Of a DNA stretch of 64,000 bases, positions 54,725 through 63,288 are shown piece after piece (position 1 is the stretch's first letter; each line of letters begins with the position of its first letter). The DNA comes from Paracoccaceae bacterium (GTDB lineage: Bacteria > Pseudomonadota > Alphaproteobacteria > Rhodobacterales > Rhodobacteraceae). The notes under the pieces are model-generated. The model was not told the origin of the DNA and searched no databases. It saw nothing but the letters and a program-made list of their open reading frames with translations. The DNA lies in contig WKFI01000011.1 in NCBI GenBank assembly GCA_014872875.1, positions 62,001-126,000 on the forward strand. Reading direction: 5' to 3'. Position numbers and translations under genes: made by a program.

Positions 54725-55657
54725 TTGACCGCCAATATCCTGTTTTCCGCGCGTGACGCCCTTTGGCCCGTCTATGAGCCGCTGATCACCCGGTATCTGA
54801 CCGAAGCCGGGGTTGCTTTCACCCTGTCTCGAGATCTGGCACCGGATGAGGTTGACTATGTGGTCTATGCGCCCAACGGCGGGGTCAGTGATTTCACGCC
54901 TTTTACCCGACTGAAAGCCGTGCTGAGCCTGTGGGCCGGAGTTGAAAAAATCGTGGGCAATGAAAGCCTGCAAGTGCCGCTGGCGAGGATGGTCGATCAC
55001 GGGCTGGCAGAGGGGATGACCGAATGGGTCACCGGCCATGTGTTGCGGTATCACCTGGGGATGGATAGCCACATCGTGAACCCCAACCATGAATGGTTGT
55101 TCAACCCTGCCCCGCTGGCGCGAGATCGCAAGGTCACCATCCTTGGATTGGGCGCTTTGGGAGAAGCCGCTGCGCAGGCCCTGACGGCGCTGAATTTCCA
55201 GGTTTCGGGCTGGAGCCGATCGCCCAAGGACATTCCCGATGTGACCTGTCATCACGGCGACCCGGGTCTGGCCGAAGCTTTGGCCGGAGCCGAGATCGTC
55301 GTCCTTCTGTTGCCCGACACACCTGCTACAACGAACATCTTGAATGCAGACACGTTGACGCTGCTGGCGCCGGGCGCACGGATCATCAACCCCGGCCGCG
55401 GGCCTTTGATCGACGATGACGCGCTGTTGGCGGCCTTGGACAACGGCCAGGTCGGTCACGCGACCCTGGACGTATTCCGGGTGGAACCGCTGCCTGCCGA
55501 TCATCCTTATTGGGCGCACCCGAATGTCACGGTCACGCCACATATCGCCTCGGAAACCAGACCGGTCACCGCTGCGCAGGTGATCTGTGAAAATATCCGA
55601 CGTGGCGAGGCTGGAGAGCCGTTCCAGCACCTGGTGGATCGACAGTTGGGGTATTGA
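54725..55657 (+). CDS. 2-Hydroxyacid dehydrogenase, glyoxylate/hydroxypyruvate reductase A-like
   Basis: 310 residues from TTG 54725, the second of two TTG codons; GGGAG lies 7-8 nt upstream of it. GhrA is of similar length. The Rossmann motif is VTILGLGALGEAAAQALTAL; the substrate and catalytic parts include LWAGVEKIVGN, NPGRGPLIDDDALLAAL, DVFRVEPLPADHPYWAHPNVTVTPHIAS (catalytic His in the last part). It reduces glyoxylate or hydroxypyruvate using NADPH. It follows mrdB by 18 nt. Confidence 0.88.
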   Translation: MTANILFSARDALWPVYEPLITRYLTEAGVAFTLSRDLAPDEVDYVVYAPNGGVSDFTPFTRLKAVLSLWAGVEKIVGNESLQVPLARMVDHGLAEGMTEWVTGHVLRYHLGMDSHIVNPNHEWLFNPAPLARDRKVTILGLGALGEAAAQALTALNFQVSGWSRSPKDIPDVTCHHGDPGLAEALAGAEIVVLLLPDTPATTNILNADTLTLLAPGARIINPGRGPLIDDDALLAALDNGQVGHATLDVFRVEPLPADHPYWAHPNVTVTPHIASETRPVTAAQVICENIRRGEAGEPFQHLVDRQLGY

Positions 55658-55661
55658 GATA

Positions 55662-55739
55662 GGGGGCGCTGCCCCCTCGGCCTTCGGCCTCACCCCCGGA
55701 GTTTTCCGGGCAAGATGAATGAAGGAGCACAGCGCCCCT
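55662..55739 (-). repeat. Dispersed intergenic repeat, copy 2 (opposite orientation to copy 1)
   Basis: Reverse complement of the repeat at 37221-37297, matching at about nine of ten positions over 78 bp. The similarity continues weakly to about 55774 (GGGGATATTT...CCAGATGAAGC in minus-strand reading). Like copy 1 it lies between convergent genes (GhrA-like and the M3 peptidase). Confidence 0.75.
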
Positions 55740-55803
55740 GCTTCATCTGGCCCTAAATATCCCCGCCGGAGGCAGCGCCCGTCAGGGCGCACCCCCGATT
55801 GCT

Positions 55804-57816
55804 TCACGCGGCCAGGCCGCGGCCCTTGAGCAGGGCGTCAACACCGGGCAGGCGGCCGCGGAAGGCCACGTAAAGCTCGGCGGCATCGCGCGATCCGCCG
55901 GTGGACAGGATATTGTCCTCCAACGCCTTGGCGCGATCGGGATCGAAGGCTCCGCCCGCTTCTTCGAACGCGGCAAAAGCGTCGGCATCCATGACTTCGG
56001 ACCACATGTAGCTGTAGTAGCCTGAACTGTATCCGTCCCCCGCAAAGACATGGGCGAAATGCGGCGTGGCGTGGCGCATGATGATGGCGCGGGGCATGCC
56101 GATGCTCTCCAGCACTTGCGTTTGTTTTGCCATCGGATCTGAAGGCGCGGGGCCGTCGTGGAAGGCCAGATCGACCAGCGCCGAGGCCACATACTCTACC
56201 GTCTGGAACCCCATGTCGAAAGTGGCTGCTCCCAGCACCTTGTCCAGCATGTCCTTGGGCATGGGTTCACCGGTTTCGGCATGGGTGGCGAACTCGGCCA
56301 GGACCTCGGGCACTTCCAGCCAGTGTTCGTAGAGCTGGCTGGGCAATTCGACGAAATCGCGCGCCACCGAAGTGCCCGAGATGCTTTCATAGGTCACATT
56401 GGACAGCATCTGGTGCAGTGCGTGGCCGAATTCGTGGAACAAAGTACGCGCGTCGTCATAGGACAACAGCGCCGGATCACCTTTGGCGAAGTTGCAGACA
56501 TTGATCACGATGGGGGCCTGTGGGGTCGGGAATTTCGCCTGTTGACGCATCGCCGAACACCAGGCGCCGGACCGTTTTGATCCGCGCGCGAAATAATCAC
56601 CGATGAAGACAGCCACATGGTCTCCGTTTCGGGTCACTTCCCAGGCACGGCAGTCTTCGTGATACAGCGGCACGTCCAGCGGGGTGAATTCCAGCCCGAA
56701 CAGGCGGGTGGCACAGGCAAAGGACGCCTCGATCATCCGGTCGAGCTGCAGATAGGGTTTGAGTTCCGCCTCATCCAGGTCATGCTCGGCCTTGCGACGT
56801 TTTTCAGCATAGTAGCGCCAGTCCCAGGGTTCGAGATCTCCGTTGATGCCATCATCATGCATCATCTGCGTCAACACCTGCGCATCGGCGTCCGCTCGGG
56901 CTTTGGCCGGTCCCCAGACATCCATCAGCAGCCCGCGTACTGCGTCGGGTGTCTTGGCCATTTCGGTTTCCAGCTTGTAGGCGGCGAAGTTTTCGTAACC
57001 GAGTAACCCGGCCCGTTCTTCGCGCAAGGACAGGATTTCCGCAGCTATGGCGCGGTTATCCGTCTCGCCCCCATTGGCACCGCGTGCGGCCCAGGCATTG
57101 AACGCCTTTTCGCGCAAATCACGTCTCGGCGAGAATTGCAGGAACGGTGTTATGATCGACCGGGACAGGGTAACGACCGGGCCGGCCGCGCCCTTTTCCT
57201 CGCCGGCGGCTCGGGCAGCCGCGACAACGAAATCGGGCAGGCCATCGAGATCGGTTTCGGAAAGCTCCATGAACCAGTCACGTTCATCGGCCAGCAGGTT
57301 TTGGGTGAACTCGGTGCCAAGAGTGGCAAGCCGCCCCTTGATGTCTTTCATCCGGGCATCCTGCTCGCCTTCCAGCGCTGCACCGCCTCGCACGAACCCG
57401 CGATGGGTCAGCATCAGTACCCGCTGTTGTTCGTCGCTCAGATCCAGATCATCACGCTGATCCCAGACCGCCTTGACCCGGGCAAACAGCGCCTTGTTGG
57501 CGGTGATTTCGGAAAAATGCGCGGCCAATTTCGGAGAAAAATCGCGCTGCAGCTCCTCGCGTTTCGGGTTGCTGTCCGCTGCGGCAACCGAGAAGAACGC
57601 CGACAGGACCTGATCCAGTCCTTGGGACGGTGTTTCCATCGCCTCGATCACATTCGCAAATGTCGGCGGTTCGGGATTGGCCGCAATCGCATCGATCTTG
57701 GCCTTGTGATCGGCCAGCGCCTGGTCCAGCGCAGGCGCGAAATCATCGTCGGAAATCCGGTCGAACGGGGCGATCTGAAACGGGGTGTCCCATGTGGCGA
57801 GAAGCGGGTTGGTCAT
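55804..57816 (-). CDS. M3 family oligopeptidase / peptidyl-dipeptidase (OpdA/Dcp type)
   Basis: 670 residues from ATG 57816, with AAGGAG upstream; the longer frame to 58041 overlaps the divergent PLP gene and is not conserved. The zinc motif HExxH is in ARTLFHEFGHALHQML, and the second half holds FVELPSQLYEHWL and HFAHVFAGDGYSSGYYSYMWSEVMDAD, typical M3A C-terminal parts. It degrades short peptides, including signal-peptide fragments, in the cytoplasm. No signal peptide is seen. Confidence 0.93.
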   Translation of the reverse strand: MTNPLLATWDTPFQIAPFDRISDDDFAPALDQALADHKAKIDAIAANPEPPTFANVIEAMETPSQGLDQVLSAFFSVAAADSNPKREELQRDFSPKLAAHFSEITANKALFARVKAVWDQRDDLDLSDEQQRVLMLTHRGFVRGGAALEGEQDARMKDIKGRLATLGTEFTQNLLADERDWFMELSETDLDGLPDFVVAAARAAGEEKGAAGPVVTLSRSIITPFLQFSPRRDLREKAFNAWAARGANGGETDNRAIAAEILSLREERAGLLGYENFAAYKLETEMAKTPDAVRGLLMDVWGPAKARADADAQVLTQMMHDDGINGDLEPWDWRYYAEKRRKAEHDLDEAELKPYLQLDRMIEASFACATRLFGLEFTPLDVPLYHEDCRAWEVTRNGDHVAVFIGDYFARGSKRSGAWCSAMRQQAKFPTPQAPIVINVCNFAKGDPALLSYDDARTLFHEFGHALHQMLSNVTYESISGTSVARDFVELPSQLYEHWLEVPEVLAEFATHAETGEPMPKDMLDKVLGAATFDMGFQTVEYVASALVDLAFHDGPAPSDPMAKQTQVLESIGMPRAIIMRHATPHFAHVFAGDGYSSGYYSYMWSEVMDADAFAAFEEAGGAFDPDRAKALEDNILSTGGSRDAAELYVAFRGRLPGVDALLKGRGLAA

Positions 57817-57942
57817 GCGGTCAGGATCTCCTTTTTTGGCCCGGTTGATGCGGACGCTAACGGCAAAGATGGGAGGTCGCAATCGGACTTGCAAGAATGG
57901 ACAAGCCTGTCCAGAGTTCCCGGAAACAAACGGGAGGATTCC

Positions 57943-59151
57943 ATGGCCAAAGGCAACGTATTTCAGGGCATTCAGACAACCGCAATTCATGCAGGCGAAG
58001 GCCCGGATCCAACCACGGGGGCCTCGGCTCCGCCGCTGCATATGTCATCCACTTTCGTGACCGAAGACGTGGCCGGCTTTTCTGCCCATGATCTGACGCC
58101 GGACAGTCCCTACCTGTATGCCCGCTGGGCCAATCCGAACGTGGCATCGCTGGAGGCCAAGATCGCGGCACTGCAGGGAACGGAAGGCTGCCTGTGCACC
58201 GCGTCTGGAATGGCGGCCGCCACGGCCATTTTCCTGACCTTCCTGTCCGCCGGTGATCACGCCATCGTGTCGGACGTGTCTTATGCAGGGGTGGCTGAGC
58301 TGGCGCGTGACACCCTGCCCCGACTGGGGATCGAAGTCAGCACGGTCAACCTGTCGGACCTGCAGGCAGTTGCGGATGCAATCCGCCCCAACACGCGGCT
58401 GATCCATTCGGAAAGTCCTGTAAACCCGATCCTGAGACTGACGGATTTGGCCGCCATTTCGAAACTGGCCCACGACAACGGTGCGCTGCATTCCTGTGAC
58501 GCGACATTTGCCTCGCCTATCGGGATGGACGCGGTCGGGTTGGGCGTCGATCTGGTGATGCATTCAATCACCAAATACATCGGGGGGCATGGCGATGCAG
58601 TCGGTGGTGCGGTGGCCGGGTCGGCTGAACTGATTTCCAAGATGCGGTTCGAGGCGGCAATTCACCATGGTGGTATCCTGTCGCCCTTCAACGCGTGGCT
58701 GATCGGACGCGGCATGGCGACATTGCCCTTGCGAATGAAAGCCCACGAAGCGGGTGCCCAGGCCGTGGCCGAATGGCTGGAGGCCGATCCCCGTGTGAGC
58801 CGAGTGATCTATCCCGGGCTGCCATCGCATCCGCAATACGATCTGGCGCAGCAGCAGATGAACAATACATCCGGCATGATCAGCTTTCAGGTGGGCAATG
58901 TGGCCAAGGGTGAAGCCGTGGCGCAAAAGATGATCCAAGACCTGCAGGTCATGCACTATGCCGTGTCACTGGGACATCACCGGTCGTTGGTTTTCTGGAT
59001 GGAAACGCAGGGATTGATGGAGACCTCTTTCCGGTTGGATCCGGGCCAAGCGGAAAACTATCGCGCGTTTGCGGGTGACGGGATTTTCCGTCTGTCGATC
59101 GGGCTGGAGGACGCAGAGGATCTGATTGCCGATCTTGACCGGGTGTTGTGA
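57943..59151 (+). CDS. PLP-dependent Cys/Met metabolism enzyme (methionine gamma-lyase / cystathionine gamma-lyase-like)
   Basis: 402 residues from ATG 57943, with GGGAGG upstream. Family signatures: ARWANPNVASLEAKIAALQG (YxR-N/P-T-like), GCLCTASGMAAAT, and the PLP lysine in MHSITKYIGGHGDAVGG. The C-terminal small domain contains HYAVSLGHHRSLVFWME. The enzyme cleaves or exchanges the side chain of methionine, cystathionine or homocysteine; the variant ARWANP in place of YSRYGNP argues against simple assignment to one activity. In Roseobacters, sulfur volatiles are produced by related lyases, but which reaction occurs is not read from sequence. Confidence 0.88.
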   Translation: MAKGNVFQGIQTTAIHAGEGPDPTTGASAPPLHMSSTFVTEDVAGFSAHDLTPDSPYLYARWANPNVASLEAKIAALQGTEGCLCTASGMAAATAIFLTFLSAGDHAIVSDVSYAGVAELARDTLPRLGIEVSTVNLSDLQAVADAIRPNTRLIHSESPVNPILRLTDLAAISKLAHDNGALHSCDATFASPIGMDAVGLGVDLVMHSITKYIGGHGDAVGGAVAGSAELISKMRFEAAIHHGGILSPFNAWLIGRGMATLPLRMKAHEAGAQAVAEWLEADPRVSRVIYPGLPSHPQYDLAQQQMNNTSGMISFQVGNVAKGEAVAQKMIQDLQVMHYAVSLGHHRSLVFWMETQGLMETSFRLDPGQAENYRAFAGDGIFRLSIGLEDAEDLIADLDRVL

Positions 59152-59253
59152 CGCTTCCCGGATCTGGAGCCGTTCAATGCGGGGTCTGGCGCTATGCCGG
59201 GCCCCGTAAACGTTTCAGCCTGAGAGCGTTGGTTGATGGAAAGGACTTTCCCG

Positions 59254-59574
59254 ATGTGCTCTTCGACAGGAACCGCCCGCCCCACAGTGCAGATCGACAA
59301 TGACAGGGTGCGTGTCACCGAATGGCGGTTCGCCAAAAAGGGCGACAACACGGGCTGGCACCGGCACGAATACGACTATGTCGTTATCCCTCTATTCGAC
59401 GGAGTGCTTGAGATTGACCTGGGCAACGGAGAACGCACAACCGCGCAGATGAAGAACGGCATTCCCTACTACCGCGAAATCGGCGTCGAGCATGATGTGA
59501 TCAACGGCAATGACTTTGAATGCGCGTTTGTCGAAGTGGAGTTGCTGGAGACCCGGCCGAATAAGACAACGTAA
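59254..59574 (+). CDS. Single-domain cupin protein
   Basis: 106 residues from ATG 59254, with AGGA 8 nt upstream; an earlier TTG at 59233 precedes the ribosome site. The cupin motif is GWHRHEYDYVVIPLFDGVLEI (HxH and a distant second motif with IGVEHDVIN), so a metal may be bound by the two histidines and the later His. The substrate is unknown. It follows the Met/Cys lyase-like gene on the same strand at about 100 bp and could be functionally linked. Confidence 0.78.
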   Translation: MCSSTGTARPTVQIDNDRVRVTEWRFAKKGDNTGWHRHEYDYVVIPLFDGVLEIDLGNGERTTAQMKNGIPYYREIGVEHDVINGNDFECAFVEVELLETRPNKTT

Positions 59575-59603
59575 ACCCAAGGATCGCAAGCGATCCGTGG
59601 GTT
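59574..59603. terminator. Hairpin between cupin gene and moeB-like gene
   Basis: AACCCA-A-GGATCGC-AA-GCGATCC-G-TGGGTT: a perfect stem with one internal mismatch, at the junction of two convergent genes. The left arm starts on the cupin stop. No run of T follows on either side, so Rho-independent function is uncertain. Confidence 0.55.
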
Positions 59604-59615
59604 AAGATCAGGACC

Positions 59616-60677
59616 CTAATGATCCTGTTGCGCACCGCTCCCGCATACCGGACAATCCTCCCGCTTTGACAGGCGGATCTTGCGGGTTTCACTGTACAGG
59701 CCGTCATAGATCAGCATTTCACCGTGCAGCAATCCTCCTGCGCCGGTGATCTGTTTGATCGCTTCGACCGCCATCATCGACCCGATCACCCCTGGCAAGG
59801 GGCCAATCACGCCAGCTTCCGCACAGGAGGGGGCAAGCCCCGGCGCAGGGGCCTCAGGGAAAATACACTGGTAGCATGGGCCGCTTTGGGCAGGGTGGAA
59901 GACGGAAATCTGTCCTTCCCACTGGGACAATGCGCCAGAAATCAACGGCTTGCCCAGCTTTACCGCAATGCGATTGGCCAGGTAACGGGTTTCGAAATTG
60001 TCGGTCCCGTCGAGGATCAGATCATAGTCGGCGAACAGCTCTTCAGCGATCTCATCACTTAGACGACGATGATAGGGTTTGACGGTGACATAAGGGTTCT
60101 GCGCCAACATGGCCGCCTGAGCCGAGAACACTTTCGGGGTGCCTATATCGGCGTCGCGGTGGATCACCTGGCGTTGCAGATTGGCATTTTCGACCTCGTC
60201 ATCATCAATCACACCGATGGTCCCGATCCCGGCGGCAGCCAGATATTGCAGCGCAGGCGCGCCCAGCCCCCCGGCACCGATCACAAGCACCTTGGCCTGT
60301 TTCATCTTTTTCTGACCCGGCCCGCCGATTTCGCGGAGAACAATGTGGCGGGCATACCGGTTCAATTCGGTTTCGGAAAAGGTCTGGGGCGTGGCAGTGG
60401 GCATGGGGTCTGGGTCCTGGGTCTGTGCCTTGGCTTTCAGTGCGCCGACAATGCGCGCATAGATCAAAGCCAAGATGACACAGCCGCCAAGGATCAGCCA
60501 GAAGGCCGCAGTTTCACCAGTTGCAAGCCGTAGACCGTTGCTCGGCGGCAGCACCAGGTGCAGCAGGACGATCGTAACGTAAAGCAGACCCAGAAGCGTC
60601 AGACGCAGGGGCTTTGTCAGACCAAAGAGCCGCCCGCCCCACCAGATCAGCCCGGCAATGCCAAAGACCAGTATCAT
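59616..60677 (-). CDS. MoeB/ThiF-family adenylyltransferase with N-terminal membrane segment
   Basis: 353 residues. The first 80 residues hold three hydrophobic helices ([55 protein letters not shown]), which ordinary MoeB lacks. Then comes an E1-like domain: LNRYARHIVLREIGGPGQ, VLVIGAGGLGAPALQYLAAAGIG, DDDEVENANLQRQVIH, ATP/zinc motifs CYQCIFPE and CPVCG. MoeB activates the MoaD C-terminus for molybdopterin synthesis. Its ATG overlaps the dut stop (TGATG), so it is translated with dut. Confidence 0.9.
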   Translation of the reverse strand: MILVFGIAGLIWWGGRLFGLTKPLRLTLLGLLYVTIVLLHLVLPPSNGLRLATGETAAFWLILGGCVILALIYARIVGALKAKAQTQDPDPMPTATPQTFSETELNRYARHIVLREIGGPGQKKMKQAKVLVIGAGGLGAPALQYLAAAGIGTIGVIDDDEVENANLQRQVIHRDADIGTPKVFSAQAAMLAQNPYVTVKPYHRRLSDEIAEELFADYDLILDGTDNFETRYLANRIAVKLGKPLISGALSQWEGQISVFHPAQSGPCYQCIFPEAPAPGLAPSCAEAGVIGPLPGVIGSMMAVEAIKQITGAGGLLHGEMLIYDGLYSETRKIRLSKREDCPVCGSGAQQDH

Positions 60678-61132
60678 CAGCTTTGCCCGGTCGAGCCGAA
60701 GCCGCCTGTGCCGCGGTCCGTGTTGCCAAGGTCATCCACGCGTTCGAAGCTGGCCTGCAACACCGGGGCTACAATCATCTGGGCGATGCGGTCGCCGTGG
60801 TTGACAGCAAAGGCCTCCTGCCCTGCATTCATTACGATCACCCCCAACGGCCCGCGATAATCGCTGTCGATTGTACCCGGGGAATTGGTCAGGGTGATGC
60901 CATGTTTCAACGCCAGGCCAGACCGGGGGCGGATCTGGACCTCGTACCCTGCGGGGATTTCGATCCGCAGGCCGGTGGGGACCAGCGCGCGGGCGCCCGG
61001 CTGCAGGGTGATCGCACTGCGATCGGGAAAATTGGCACGCAGATCGGCGCCCGCCGCACCTGTGGTTTCATAAGACGGCAGGGGAACGTCGCGGTCCGCC
61101 CCTTCATCATGGATCACGCGGATTGTTACCAT
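60677..61132 (-). CDS. dut: Deoxyuridine 5'-triphosphate nucleotidohydrolase
   Basis: 151 residues from ATG 61132. The five trimeric dUTPase motifs are all present: [49 protein letters not shown] and [10 protein letters not shown]. It cleaves dUTP to dUMP, keeping uracil out of DNA and feeding thymidylate synthesis. The upstream gene is coaBC, as in many bacteria. Confidence 0.97.
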   Translation of the reverse strand: MVTIRVIHDEGADRDVPLPSYETTGAAGADLRANFPDRSAITLQPGARALVPTGLRIEIPAGYEVQIRPRSGLALKHGITLTNSPGTIDSDYRGPLGVIVMNAGQEAFAVNHGDRIAQMIVAPVLQASFERVDDLGNTDRGTGGFGSTGQS

Positions 61133-61188
61133 CGGCCAAGGCCCTCTGATTTGATCTGTCTGAAACGTAGTCTGGTTGGCGTGCCTGT

Positions 61189-62385
61189 CTAACCGGCAAT
61201 CGCATGTGCGATCCGCTGGGCCAGTTGTCGGGCCACGTCTTCCTTGCTCATCCGGGGCCATTCCTCGGCGCCGTGGTCGCTGATCAGGATCACTGCGTTT
61301 TCGCTGCCGCCCATGATACCGGTGGCGGGGGAAACATCATTGGCGACGATCCAGTCACAGCTCTTGCGCTGGCGTTTGGCAGTGGCATGATTGATGACGT
61401 CATCGGTTTCGGCGGCAAAGCCCACAACAAGGCCCGGACGGTTTTCGGTCATGTGCGCGATGCGTTTCAGAATGTCCGGGTTTTCCGCGAATTCGAGTGT
61501 CGGCAGCCCATCGCGGCTTTTCTTGAGCTTCTTGTCCGAGGCACTGGCGACCCGCCAGTCGGCCACGGCGGCGGCGAACACACCCGCATCCACGGGCAGC
61601 GCGGCATCCACGGCGTCCGACATCTCCTGCGCACTTTGTACGGGCACGACATGGACCCCATCGGGCGGCGGCACTTCAGCGGGGCCGGTGACAAAGATCA
61701 CCTCTGCACCCAAATCGCGCATCGCGGCGGCAACCGCGGTGCCCTGCGCGCCCGAAGATCGGTTGGCGATATAGCGAACCGGATCAATGGGTTCATGCGT
61801 CGGACCGGAGGTCACGAGGATACGTTTGCCGGTCAGCGGTCCATCGGTCAACCTGGTGCGTATGGCGGCGACAATCTCATCCGGTTCGGCCATTCGACCG
61901 GGGCCGAATTCACCGCAGGCCATCGCACCTTCGTTCGGACCCACAAAACCAATCCCATCCGCTTTCAGGGTAGCGATATTGCGCTGGGTGGCCGGGTGAT
62001 CCCACATGCGGACATTCATCGCGGGCGCAACCAGAACAGGCGTGTCCGTTGCCAAAAGAAGGGTCGAAGCCAGATCATTCGCCAAACCTTGCGCCATCTT
62101 GGCCATCAGATCCGCCGTAGCGGGGGCAACGACCAGAAGGTCAGCACTGCGCGAGAGCTGAATATGACCCATTTCGGCCTCGGAGGTCAGATCAAACAGA
62201 TCGCGATGCACAGCAAACCCGGCCAAGGCCGACACGGACAGGGGGGTAACAAATTCTTCCCCCGCCTTGGTCAACACCGGGGTGACGCGCGCGCCCTGAT
62301 CCTGCAGACGCCGGATCAGTTCCAGCGATTTATAGGCCGCGATGCCGCCGCCGATGATCAGTAGTATGTGTTTGTCTGCCAGCAT
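61189..62385 (-). CDS. coaBC: Bifunctional phosphopantothenoylcysteine decarboxylase/phosphopantothenate--cysteine ligase
   Basis: 398 residues. N-terminal CoaC flavoprotein domain: [43 protein letters not shown] and [17 protein letters not shown], with the lid cysteine in [17 protein letters not shown]-terminal Coa[28 protein letters not shown] and [10 protein letters not shown]. It performs two consecutive steps of coenzyme A synthesis. It is followed by dut after 56 nt. Confidence 0.97.
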   Translation of the reverse strand: MLADKHILLIIGGGIAAYKSLELIRRLQDQGARVTPVLTKAGEEFVTPLSVSALAGFAVHRDLFDLTSEAEMGHIQLSRSADLLVVAPATADLMAKMAQGLANDLASTLLLATDTPVLVAPAMNVRMWDHPATQRNIATLKADGIGFVGPNEGAMACGEFGPGRMAEPDEIVAAIRTRLTDGPLTGKRILVTSGPTHEPIDPVRYIANRSSGAQGTAVAAAMRDLGAEVIFVTGPAEVPPPDGVHVVPVQSAQEMSDAVDAALPVDAGVFAAAVADWRVASASDKKLKKSRDGLPTLEFAENPDILKRIAHMTENRPGLVVGFAAETDDVINHATAKRQRKSCDWIVANDVSPATGIMGGSENAVILISDHGAEEWPRMSKEDVARQLAQRIAHAIAG

Positions 62386-62469
62386 GGGTTTGGTCCGCCT
62401 GTGTTCCCGCTGACATTACTGCGCGGGGCGGCGGGATGGAAACGCTTTTCCAAGCTTTGCGGGGCAACC

Positions 62470-63288
62470 CTATTTGAAGGCCAGACAGGGATCTTCGCGC
62501 TCAGCCGCCGGGGCATCCAGAACCATATCAAAGACGCCTGAGGATACACCGTCTTCGGATTGTCCCAGCGCAAACAACGTCAGCTCTGGATCGGCTTTCA
62601 GAAGATAGACTGGGATGCCGCGATCACGGCGGGCATGTCCGTTCCCGGTAATCACGGCAACGGGGCCACCGGTTTCAGCCAGCGCTTGGATCACGGCTCG
62701 GGCCAGATTGGCGTCACGCAGGCGTTGGAAATCCACCATCATCGGCAGCATCTCCACGGGGATCGCCTCACAATGGTTGGTGAACTGTTCTTGTTCGCGT
62801 TGCGCCTGTTCCACATTCGCCAAGGGCTGATCCAGACCGAATTGCCCGGCCCCTTCGCCAAACACCGCGACGATCCCATCTTCCATAACCCGTCTGCTTT
62901 CCGACCGGGGCACCTGCCCACCAAAATGCAGCGCCTGCGGTGCGGCGGCAAAGACCGGTGCATAGAGGCCAAAATCAGGCCAGCCGGATTGCGCCCATTC
63001 AAGCGCGTTTTCCAGTGCCTGGGTGTCCCCCAGCAACTCGGGCGTAAGTATCTGCGCCTGTTCTGCCGTCAGCATTTCCCACACCACAGCTTTGGGCTGA
63101 AGTTCAGTCAACAACGCGGCCTGCACTTCGTGATGCCTACGGTTGTCATGCACCTCCCCCAACAGCACAACGTCGGAGGTCTGCATCGTTGACGGGACGT
63201 CCAACGCGTGAAGGGAAGGAGCCGACAGGAACAAGGCGCCCGCAAGAAACAGGGCGCCTTTTCCAAAAGGAATCAGAGACTTGATCAT
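62470..63288 (-). CDS. ChaN family (DUF399) exported protein
   Basis: 272 residues from ATG 63288, which overlaps the rpoH stop as ATGA. Signal peptide (GALFLAGALFLSAPSLHA), then the ChaN/DUF399 motifs VVLLGEVHDNRRHHEVQ, a long helical middle and ITGNGHARRDRGIPVYL. ChaN-type proteins bind heme in Campylobacter and are implicated in iron uptake; most others are uncharacterised. Direct coupling to a heat-shock sigma gene is notable. Confidence 0.88.
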   Translation of the reverse strand: MIKSLIPFGKGALFLAGALFLSAPSLHALDVPSTMQTSDVVLLGEVHDNRRHHEVQAALLTELQPKAVVWEMLTAEQAQILTPELLGDTQALENALEWAQSGWPDFGLYAPVFAAAPQALHFGGQVPRSESRRVMEDGIVAVFGEGAGQFGLDQPLANVEQAQREQEQFTNHCEAIPVEMLPMMVDFQRLRDANLARAVIQALAETGGPVAVITGNGHARRDRGIPVYLLKADPELTLFALGQSEDGVSSGVFDMVLDAPAAEREDPCLAFK

